This document shows positions 1 through 5,042 of a DNA stretch of 5,307 nt, piece by piece (position 1 is the stretch's first letter; the number at the start of each line of letters is the position of its first letter). Source of the DNA: DATEGZ01 sp035519535 (lineage in GTDB: Bacteria > Acidobacteriota > Vicinamibacteria > Vicinamibacterales > SCN-69-37); NCBI GenBank assembly GCA_035519535.1, contig DATIWF010000129.1, positions 1 to 5,307 of the forward strand. Direction: 5' to 3'. A model generated the notes under the pieces. That model did not search any database. It saw only the letters and a list, made by a program, of their open reading frames with translations, and was not told the origin of the DNA. Both the position numbers and the translations under genes were made by a program.

Positions 1-91
1 CGCCGAGCGCCAGCGAGAACACCCACAGCGGGCGGATGTCCGGCCAGTCGGCGCCGTCTGTCGAGCGGATCGGATCGGCGGGCAGTGCCAT
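1..91 (-). CDS. N-terminus of unidentified, possibly membrane, protein (partial)
   Basis: An ATG at 91-89 on the minus strand opens a frame that runs off the left edge after 30 codons. It begins MALPADPIRSTDGADWPDIR and then turns hydrophobic (PLWVFSLALG), which looks like a short cytoplasmic tail entering a first membrane helix. I do not recognise the family. No Shine-Dalgarno sequence precedes the ATG. A CATAAT hexamer at 106-101 on the minus strand ends about 10 bases before the start, which would suit a leaderless transcript, but no good -35 is visible. The frame stays open upstream of the ATG, so a longer N-terminus cannot be excluded, although the upstream translation is arginine-rich and unlike protein. 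The gene diverges from the small plus-strand gene at 409. Confidence 0.55.
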   Translation of the reverse strand, partial: MALPADPIRSTDGADWPDIRPLWVFSLALG

Positions 92-408
92 TACGTCACG
101 ATTATGACGCCGGCGCGGGGCGCCGCAGATGTTCGCAGCCAGCGGCCTGTTTTTGGCAGGCAATGGTCGCGCGCGCGCGGCAAGGAGCCGTCGGCTGCAT
201 TTGCCGCCCGCTGGCTGCATCCGGCGCCGCCCGCCGGCCCGCGGCCGGTATCCTGTCGGCACCTGACTCGCCGCCGCGGCTGGCGCCGTCTGACTTCTCT
301 CCAGGCCGGAGGAAGTCTCCTCAAGGCCGGTACAAGGCCGGCGGTGAGCCAGGACCAACCGTCACCACGCGCATCGGGTGACGGGGCTGCACTCCGCAAG
401 AGCGTGTC
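92..408. other. Divergent intergenic region, no convincing gene
   Basis: This 317-base stretch separates the minus-strand gene starting at 91 from the plus-strand gene starting at 409. Open frames cross it on both strands, but their translations are low-complexity Arg/Ala/Pro/Gly-rich and match no family I know. It contains three AGGCCGG motifs (303, 324 and 335) and a small GAGGA/TCCTC hairpin (309-322). I see no tRNA, recognisable riboswitch or clear sigma-70 promoter. Confidence 0.5.
303..341. repeat. Three AGGCCGG direct repeats spaced 21 and 11 bp
   Basis: AGGCCGG occurs at 303-309, 324-330 and 335-341. The last two copies share the longer CAAGGCCGG. The start-to-start distances of 21 and 11 bases are close to two and one turns of DNA, as expected for sites bound on one face of the helix. 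The array lies 68 bases upstream of the ATG at 409. In GC-rich DNA a 7-mer of this composition can recur by chance, so an operator role is speculative. Confidence 0.35.
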
Positions 409-669
409 ATGAACGTGTCCGGCTTCGTGCCAGTGGATCCGCGGAAGGCATTTGTGCAGCCCACCGTAGCGGTTTGCGCCTGGTGTCCGGACAGCGAGGC
501 GCGCACCGCCGCTGCCCAGGCGCGTGGTTACGCTGTGTCGCACTCGATCTGCCCGACCTGCCGCGCGCGGCTGGAAGTCGTCGGCAGGAACCGCGGTGAT
601 TCGCCACGATCGTCCCGCGCACGTGATGCGCATTCGACGCGTCTCAGATCGAGGCCGGCGCAAATCTGA
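409..669 (+). CDS. Small four-cysteine zinc-ribbon-like protein
   Basis: This 86-residue protein has a core VCAWCP (C23, C26) followed by VSHSICPTC (H45, C48, C51) and RARLEV. A CxWC knuckle, a variable loop and SH(S/G)ICPxC is a pattern I know from C-terminal or stand-alone zinc-binding-like segments, often attached to bacterial signalling proteins. Here it stands alone, with about 20 residues before it and an Arg/Ser-rich tail of about 30 after it. Four cysteines in two CxxC pairs fit one structural zinc ion, with H45 as a possible extra ligand. The ATG at 409 has only a weak purine tract (AAGAG) upstream. The tail after residue 56 looks less protein-like, so a frameshift or late stop is possible. 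Role unknown; a small regulatory or nucleic-acid-binding factor is a guess. Overlapping ORFs in other frames lack any motif. Confidence 0.6.
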   Translation: MNVSGFVPVDPRKAFVQPTVAVCAWCPDSEARTAAAQARGYAVSHSICPTCRARLEVVGRNRGDSPRSSRARDAHSTRLRSRPAQI

Positions 670-732
670 TCTGGCACTTTGCCGCATGTTGAGATTGACC
701 TGTAGGGCTCGCGCCTCAGCGACACCATCCCC

Positions 733-763
733 GTTCGCTGCATTCCCGCGCGGCTGACTGCAA
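733..763 (+). repeat. 31-nt intergenic repeat, copy 1
   Basis: This copy begins GTTCGCTGCATTC and ends GGCTGACTGCAA, with a variable middle. By hand alignment it matches the reverse complement of 4921-4951 at 28 of 31 positions and 4966-4996 directly at 26 of 31. It is a single copy with no inverted partner nearby. Its CAA end points toward the PepSY gene starting at 948, 184 bases further on. The two ends carry related TGCAG cores 20 bases apart when read on the minus strand. The number of copies elsewhere in the genome cannot be seen here. Confidence 0.75.
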
Positions 764-825
764 GGTCTCTCCGTCGTCGCGAGGGGCGCACTAGGATGCT
801 TCAGACTGACTCGCCGCCGGACCCG

Positions 826-854
826 CTGCTCCCCTTCTTCCCTCCGGGGAGCAG
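826..854 (+). promoter_or_regulatory. 9-bp perfect hairpin in leader of the PepSY gene
   Basis: CTGCTCCCC (826-834) pairs perfectly with GGGGAGCAG (846-854) across an 11-base pyrimidine loop (835-845). No T-run follows, so it does not look like a complete intrinsic terminator for the small gene ending at 669. It lies about 90 bases before the PepSY start, and its pyrimidine tract is nearly complementary to that gene's ribosome-binding region. It could be a leader structure or a chance GC-rich stem. Confidence 0.4.
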
Positions 855-947
855 GGCCGGCGGCGAACGGTCAGTTCTTGCCCCAGACGATCCGCCTGTC
901 GCGGCGGGTTCGGACCTCCTGCCCGCTGGCGCTCGATGGAGAAAGGG

Positions 948-2330
948 ATGCTCGACCTGGGCCGGAACGCAGAGACGTGGCGAACTTGGTGCGACTATCG
1001 ATCCGTCTGGCGCTGGCATTTCTATGCCGGCCTGTTCTGCATTCCGTTCGTGCTCTGGTTGGCGGCCACCGGGTCGATTTATCTCTTCCGGCCCCAAATC
1101 GAGGCCTGGTTGGACCGACCGTACGATGCGCTCGCGGTCGACGGTCCCCGCGCGAGGCCGGAGGCGCAGGTGCAGGCTGCCCTCGCGGCGGTGCCCGGAA
1201 GGCGGCTGAACAGCTACGAGCTGCCAAAGCGCGCCGATTCCTCGGTCCGCGTGCTCGTCGGGCGTGGCGCCGATCTGTTTCGCGTCTACGTCCATCCCGC
1301 GACAGCGCAGGTCCTGCACATCGTCAGGGAAGACCAGCGTCCGATGCGGCGGCTCTTCTACTTGCACGGAGAGCTGTTGATGGGCATAACCGGATCGATG
1401 GTGGTCGAAACAGCGGCCTCGTGGGCGATTGTCATGATCGTCTCGGGACTGTTTCTCTGGTGGCCACGCAAGAGCGGATTGGCCGGCGTGATCTACCCAC
1501 GCCTTTGGCGCGGCGGACGTGTGTTCTGGCGCGACCTGCACGCCGTCACCGGATTGTGGGTGTCATTCTTCACTCTCTTCGTGCTGCTGTCGGGTCTGCC
1601 GTGGGCCCGGTCGTGGGGCAACCTGCTGCAGGACGCCCGGCTTCTGGGCGGAGCAGCCGCTACACGGCTCGACTGGACCACAGGGCGTGACTCCGAAATC
1701 CGGGCACGCGTCGCCAGGAACGCGCCGCCGGTCGCGCCCAGTGGAGAGCATGCGGCGCACGAAGCGACAGCTGCGACCTCGGCAGCGTCGTACGCGGGCC
1801 TCGACCGCCTGGTCGCCGTGGTCGACTCGCTCCATCTCGAGCCGCCGGTCCTCGTCTCGCCTCCGTCGATGGCCGCGCACACGTGGACCGCGCGGTCCGA
1901 CGCCGCCGACCGTGTGTCGCGCACCGAGATCGAACTCGACATGCGGACGGCCACGATCACATCGCGCGTCGACTTCGGCGAGCGACCGCTGGTCGACCGC
2001 GTCGTGGGAATTGGCATCGCGGCGCATGAGGGGCAGTTGTCCGGACGGCTCAATCAGGTGATGGGGCTGTTCACCGCGGCGAGCCTGTGGATCGTGGCTA
2101 TCAGCTCGGTCGTGCTGTGGTGGAAGCGCAAGCCAGCGAATGCGCTCGGCGCACCGTCACCACAGGTGGGATCGCCGCGCATCCCGGCGCTCGTCAAGGT
2201 GCTGACCGTGGCGCTCGCGCTCGCGTTTCCCATGATGGGCGCGACGCTGCTCGCGATCTTGGCCATCGAGCGGGGCGTCTTCGTCCGAGTTCCTGCGGCG
2301 GCGCGCTTCCTCGGGCTGTCGCCCGCCTGA
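948..2330 (+). CDS. PepSY-associated transmembrane protein (putative iron/ferrisiderophore reductase type)
   Basis: This is a 460-residue inner-membrane protein of the PepSY-TM family. Five hydrophobic helices are visible, at about 24-47, 150-172, 200-222, 370-392 and 414-442. The two large stretches between helices 1-2 and 3-4 would be the periplasmic PepSY-type domains. Family hallmarks are the WHFYAGLF opening of helix 1, the LHGELLMG segment, WRDLHAVTGLW before helix 3, AAHEGQLSG before helix 4, and WWPRK/WWKRK at helix ends. H24, H140, H198 and H360 are the conserved histidines; by analogy with FoxB-like reductases they may bind haem (inference). A His/Ala-rich linker (EHAAHEA) lies in the second loop. 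Start choice: the ATG at 948 has GGAG six bases upstream; an in-frame ATG at 936 would add four residues but has no ribosome-binding site. A second PepSY gene follows 54 bases after the stop. No TonB receptor is in the window to confirm a siderophore role. Confidence 0.93.
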   Translation: MLDLGRNAETWRTWCDYRSVWRWHFYAGLFCIPFVLWLAATGSIYLFRPQIEAWLDRPYDALAVDGPRARPEAQVQAALAAVPGRRLNSYELPKRADSSVRVLVGRGADLFRVYVHPATAQVLHIVREDQRPMRRLFYLHGELLMGITGSMVVETAASWAIVMIVSGLFLWWPRKSGLAGVIYPRLWRGGRVFWRDLHAVTGLWVSFFTLFVLLSGLPWARSWGNLLQDARLLGGAAATRLDWTTGRDSEIRARVARNAPPVAPSGEHAAHEATAATSAASYAGLDRLVAVVDSLHLEPPVLVSPPSMAAHTWTARSDAADRVSRTEIELDMRTATITSRVDFGERPLVDRVVGIGIAAHEGQLSGRLNQVMGLFTAASLWIVAISSVVLWWKRKPANALGAPSPQVGSPRIPALVKVLTVALALAFPMMGATLLAILAIERGVFVRVPAAARFLGLSPA

Positions 2331-2384
2331 GTCGCCACATCCCACGCGTGTTGAGCGCCGCGGGTGATCGGACCATCGATCGCC

Positions 2385-2954
2385 ATGTCACTGAATCGCA
2401 AGGTCCTCGTCGTCGGGCATCGCTGGATCGGGCTTTCGTTGGCCGTGTTCCTGATCCTCGTCGGTGCGACGGGGAGCCTGCTGGTCTTCTGGCAGGAACT
2501 GAACGAGCGGCTCGCACCCGCCTTGTATCCAGGAACCCGCCCTGGCCCAGCGCTCCAAGCCGCCGAACTGGCCTTGCGAGCGGAGGCGCTCGTACCCGAC
2601 GCGCGCGCGACCGCAGTCTATCTCGGTTATCGCGGAACCGTCTGGGTGGGCGTTGAGCCTCGCCCGAGCACTCCGCCACTCCCTTTCAATTACGTTTACC
2701 TGGACCCGGTGACCGGCGACGAGCTCGGTCGCGTCCAATGGGGCGCGTGGCCGACGAGCCTCGCCGCGATCATGCCGTTCGGGTACGAACTGCACGAGAC
2801 GCTGACGCTCGGATCGTGGGGCGGACGGGTACTCGGCGTCGTTGCCCTCGTCTGGTTCGTCGACTGCTTCGTGGCCTTCGCGCTGACGTTACCCCGACGG
2901 AGCGCCACGAGCGCCCGTAGCGCGCTGGAACGATGGCGGCCGGCCTGGTCGTGA
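2385..2954 (+). CDS. PepSY-TM protein, N-terminal part, ended by a frameshift
   Basis: The 189-residue product starts MSLNRKVLVVGHRWIGLSLA and has helix 1 (about 14-36), a periplasmic PepSY-like segment including YVYLDPVTGDELGRV, the family motif YELHETLTLGSWG (H137), and helix 2 (about 147-169). It then ends abruptly after ERWRPAWS. In related proteins the phrase WRPAW continues straight into VK...RVNFDLHRAxGLW, and exactly that sequence is found in the -1 frame immediately downstream (2951 onward). A one-base deletion at 2949-2950 would explain this. The start was set at the ATG at 2385; a GTG at 2364 in the same frame would add seven residues. Neither start has a good Shine-Dalgarno sequence, so translation may depend on the preceding gene. 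Its likely role, if intact, matches the upstream gene: membrane redox or iron-related. It may be a pseudogene or a sequencing/assembly error. Confidence 0.85.
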   Translation: MSLNRKVLVVGHRWIGLSLAVFLILVGATGSLLVFWQELNERLAPALYPGTRPGPALQAAELALRAEALVPDARATAVYLGYRGTVWVGVEPRPSTPPLPFNYVYLDPVTGDELGRVQWGAWPTSLAAIMPFGYELHETLTLGSWGGRVLGVVALVWFVDCFVAFALTLPRRSATSARSALERWRPAWS

Positions 2955-3175
2955 AGATTGGCGCGCCGGCGGTGCGTGTCAACTTCGACCTGCATCGTGC
3001 GGCCGGGTTGTGGTTCTGGGGAGTGTTGTGCCTGTTTGCGTGGTCGGGAGTGATCGTCTGGCTGAACAAACGCCGGGCCCGTGCGTTCGCGCGCCGCATG
3101 TACCCGCGTTCAGAGCTTGTCAGGATGACGATCGCGATGCCCGCCGGGCGCGTCACTCTGAGGCCGCGGCGTTGA
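2933..3175 (+). CDS. Continuation of the frameshifted PepSY-TM gene (C-terminal fragment)
   Basis: This 80-residue frame holds VRVNFDLHRAAGLWFWG and a membrane helix (about 26-44, ending in SGVIVWLNKRRAR), the segment that normally follows helix 2 in PepSY-TM proteins. The ATG at 2933 overlaps the previous frame by 22 bases and is probably not a true start; the meaningful sequence begins at 2951. Rejoined with the upstream part, the protein would be about 263 residues, clearly shorter than the 460-residue neighbour. The second periplasmic domain and last helices are missing, and the tail RSELVRMTIAMPAGRVTLRPRR is not recognisable. The 3' end overlaps the convergent hydrolase gene by 23 bases. 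This suggests a gene decayed by both frameshift and 3' loss, unless it is a natural short form with a sequencing error. Confidence 0.65.
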   Translation: MAAGLVVKIGAPAVRVNFDLHRAAGLWFWGVLCLFAWSGVIVWLNKRRARAFARRMYPRSELVRMTIAMPAGRVTLRPRR

Positions 3176-4139
3176 ACCATCGGACGATTTCCCGGTTTCG
3201 TTCGTCACGATGACGCGACAGGGAGTGCCCATCGTTCAAGAACACCTGCAGGTCGTACCGGCGCCCTGCGGTTTCGAGAGCGGCCGCCATCCGAAGCGCT
3301 TGATCGACTGGTACCACTTGATCGTCTTTCGCGTGGAGGAGCAGCATCGGCACGGTGATCTGATCCGCCCAGTACACCGCCGACCTCGCGCGGTAGTGCT
3401 CGGCGGCACGATGGATGTAGTCGGGCCACACACGCGCCCAGCCATCGTACGCGTCGTCGCCGTTCACGAACGACGGACGCGCGTGGCCGAGAGCCTCGAG
3501 ATCCGACGGGCCTGCGATGACCGCGGCCGCTTTCACGGGCGCCCCCCGCTGCAACGCCAGATACGCCATCGTCCCGCCGCGTCCGGCTCCGAGCATGAAG
3601 AGACGAGCGGTGTCGACGACGGCGTCCGAGCGCAAGAGGGGAAAGAGGCCCATGACGTCCTCGACGTCCGCCCCGCCCCACTCGTCGCGCTTCGACTGAG
3701 CGCCATGAAAGCGGTAGTCGGATGCGATCACGACGAATCCGCTCTTCGCCAGCAGGTACATCTCCGCGACCGCCGGATCGTCGAGCCGACCAACGTCGCC
3801 TGTACCGCCGCGGTTGTAGACGATCGCGGGCCAGCGGCGCCGACCGGAGTGCTTCGGCCGAATCAGGACGCCCGTAACCGCAGCGCCCGGGCACTGATAG
3901 CGGAGTGCGAGAATGTCGAACGCGGTCTGCTGCCGCGCGCTGTCGTACACGGCACGCGGGATGTCGCGGCGGCTGGCTTCGTCCAGAGCGTCGTACGGAC
4001 GGAGGGGCGTTCGAGCGGAAGCGGCCATCGCACTCTGGGCAGCCGCCTGCGCAGCCAGTCTGTCTCCCATGTCGATCGCGAACAGCACGACGACGACGGC
4101 AACGCTGATCGTCGTGCGGAGGGGATTTGCCACCGTCAT
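3153..4139 (-). CDS. Exported alpha/beta hydrolase, S9/dienelactone-hydrolase-like, lacking the nucleophile serine
   Basis: The 328-residue protein has a signal-like N-terminus (R8, hydrophobic 11-22, then an Ala/Gln-rich stretch), so it is probably periplasmic. The fold is recognisable from PAIVYNRGG (105-112), which normally lines the oxyanion hole, GFVVIASDYRFHG (134-146), GGADVEDVMGLFPLL, the nucleophile-elbow region LGAGRGGTMAYLAL (183-196), LLLHAKDDQVVP with Asp273, and NDGHSL with His305. S9-type relatives carry GxSRGG at the elbow; here the serine position is Gly186 (codon GGA at 3584-3582), while Asp and His are kept. The enzyme may be inactive or act differently; substrate unknown. 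Start choice: the ATG at 4139 overlaps the SOD stop codon as ATGA, indicating translational coupling. An in-frame ATG at 4157, with AGGAG only two bases before it, would add six residues. The 3' end runs 23 bases into the convergent PepSY fragment. Confidence 0.92.
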   Translation of the reverse strand: MTVANPLRTTISVAVVVVLFAIDMGDRLAAQAAAQSAMAASARTPLRPYDALDEASRRDIPRAVYDSARQQTAFDILALRYQCPGAAVTGVLIRPKHSGRRRWPAIVYNRGGTGDVGRLDDPAVAEMYLLAKSGFVVIASDYRFHGAQSKRDEWGGADVEDVMGLFPLLRSDAVVDTARLFMLGAGRGGTMAYLALQRGAPVKAAAVIAGPSDLEALGHARPSFVNGDDAYDGWARVWPDYIHRAAEHYRARSAVYWADQITVPMLLLHAKDDQVVPVDQALRMAAALETAGRRYDLQVFLNDGHSLSRHRDERNREIVRWFNAAASE

Positions 4140-4864
4140 CCCCGTGCTGTCCGCCATCGCTCCTGCACCGCATCCCAATCGATCACGTTGAAGATCGCGT
4201 TCACGTAGTCGCGACGCAGATTCTGATACTTCAAGTAGTACGCGTGCTCCCAGACGTCGATGCCGAGCAGTGGATGATGGCCCGTCGTCAGCGGGTTGTC
4301 CTGGTTGCCGGTCGGTTCGACGATCAACTTCCCGCCGCCATCGAGGCTCAGCCACGCCCAACCGCTGCCGAACACACCGACGGCGGACGCGGTCAGCGCG
4401 TCTTTCAGCTTGGCGAAGCTGCCAAATGCCTGGTCGATGGCTCGACCGAACTCGGCGCCTGGGGGCGCGCTTCCACCCTTCTTGAAGCTGGTCCAGAACG
4501 ACGTGTGATTCAGGTGCCCGCCGCCTTGATTGCGGACGGCCCTGCGCACGGCCGCCGGCAGCGTATCGAGGTGGCGGATGAGGTCGTCAATCGTCCGGCT
4601 CTTCAAGTCGGGATCGTTTGCGAGCGCCGCATTCAAATTCGTCACGTACGCCGCGTGATGACGGTCGTGGTGAATCGTCATGGTTTGGGCGTCGATGTGA
4701 GGCTCGAGCGCGTCGGCCGGATACGGCAGGGGCGGCAGCGTGAAGGGGCCGGTCGGCGCCGCCGTCGTTTGAGCGAACAGCGGGCGGGCCTCGAAGGCCC
4801 TCGTCATCGGCAGCATCGTCGCAGCGGAACCGAGCTCGAGCAGTTGGCGTCGTGTGAAGTTCAA
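4136..4864 (-). CDS. Superoxide dismutase, Fe/Mn family, with Tat-like signal
   Basis: The enzyme converts superoxide to oxygen and hydrogen peroxide. The 242-residue product has an extra N-terminus of about 38 residues with a twin-arginine pattern (TRRQLLELG, R5-R6) and a possible cleavage area near LFAQTTAA, so it is probably exported folded to the periplasm. The SOD domain runs from FTLPPLPYPADALEPHID to the end. Metal ligands are H65 (TIHHDRHH), H120 (GGGHLNHTSFW), and D203 and H207 (DVWEHAYY). Gly at the GGGH position and Gln188 in GNQDNPL are the pattern of manganese or cambialistic enzymes rather than classic iron SODs (family knowledge; metal not proven). The start is TTG at 4864, supported by GGAGGG (4876-4871) six bases upstream. 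It is the first gene of an operon with the hydrolase, via a four-base ATGA overlap. Confidence 0.97.
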   Translation of the reverse strand: MNFTRRQLLELGSAATMLPMTRAFEARPLFAQTTAAPTGPFTLPPLPYPADALEPHIDAQTMTIHHDRHHAAYVTNLNAALANDPDLKSRTIDDLIRHLDTLPAAVRRAVRNQGGGHLNHTSFWTSFKKGGSAPPGAEFGRAIDQAFGSFAKLKDALTASAVGVFGSGWAWLSLDGGGKLIVEPTGNQDNPLTTGHHPLLGIDVWEHAYYLKYQNLRRDYVNAIFNVIDWDAVQERWRTARG

Positions 4865-4870
4865 AGCGCG

Positions 4871-4884
4871 CCCTCCAAGGAGGT
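4871..4884 (-). promoter_or_regulatory. Strong Shine-Dalgarno of the SOD gene inside a small hairpin
   Basis: On the minus strand GGAGGG (4876-4871) sits six bases before the TTG start and fixes that unusual start codon. Directly upstream is CCTC (4883-4880), which can pair with GAGG (4875-4872) around a CTTG tetraloop, so the ribosome-binding site is partly self-complementary. The stem is only four base pairs, so an effect on translation is possible but unproven. Confidence 0.5.
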
Positions 4885-4920
4885 GAGCGTCGTTCAGCCT
4901 CGCGAACGGCTTCCAGCCGT

Positions 4921-4951
4921 TTGCAGTGAGCGGTGCGGGAATGCAGCGAAC
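4921..4951 (-). repeat. 31-nt intergenic repeat, copy 2 (left arm of inverted pair)
   Basis: On the minus strand this copy reads GTTCGCTGCATTC, a variable middle, then CGCTCACTGCAA. It matches the reverse complement of 4966-4996 at 27 of 31 positions, forming an inverted repeat around a 14-base centre (4952-4965). Its CAA end points toward the SOD start at 4864, 56 bases away. A separate small hairpin, AACGGCT-TCC-AGCCGTT (4905-4921), touches its outer edge. Confidence 0.8.
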
Positions 4952-4965
4952 CGTGGCGTGCAGCC

Positions 4966-4996
4966 GTTCGCTGCATTCGAGGACGGCTCACTGCAA
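4966..4996 (+). repeat. 31-nt intergenic repeat, copy 3 (right arm of inverted pair)
   Basis: This copy begins GTTCGCTGCATTC and ends GGCTCACTGCAA. It is the mirror partner of 4921-4951, with mismatches only in the middle of the unit. Its CAA end points toward the CcmH-like gene starting at 5043, 46 bases away. The outer motifs are therefore conserved while the centre drifts, as expected for a binding site with two half-sites or a small dispersed element. Confidence 0.8.
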
Positions 4997-5042
4997 GTCG
5001 CTGGCGGACGCCGCGCAGGGCTGACAGCGTAACGAGAGACCG

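Noticed and set aside
91..687. 198-codon open frame on the minus strand
   Set aside because: Its translation is Arg-rich and motif-free, it overlaps the better small protein at 409-669, and its stop merely overlaps the ATG at 91.
796..1209. 137-codon plus-strand frame entering the PepSY gene
   Set aside because: It is low-complexity Pro/Arg-rich, out of frame with the real gene and unlike any protein; its upstream part covers the hairpin at 826-854.
1493..2053. 186-codon minus-strand frame opposite the first PepSY gene
   Set aside because: It is antisense to a well-supported membrane protein and has no recognisable motif.
2944..2956. Programmed -1 ribosomal frameshift in the second PepSY gene
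   Set aside because: No X-XXY-YYZ slippery sequence or stimulating structure is apparent, and the fused product would still be truncated.
4137..4157. ATG at 4157 as the hydrolase start
   Set aside because: AGGAG lies only two bases before it, while the ATG at 4139 gives the classic ATGA coupling and a clean signal-like N-terminus; it remains a possible alternative.
3210..4208. 332-codon plus-strand open frame opposite the hydrolase
   Set aside because: It is antisense to a clearly coding alpha/beta hydrolase; its His/Arg-rich product shows no family features.
4921..4996. CRISPR-like array or intrinsic terminator at the repeats
   Set aside because: There are only two local units, in inverted rather than direct order with no spacer series, and no T-run follows the palindrome; it also lies at gene starts, not ends.
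4127..5032. 301-codon plus-strand open frame opposite SOD
   Set aside because: It is a shadow of the SOD gene in GC-rich DNA and reads through the intergenic inverted repeat.
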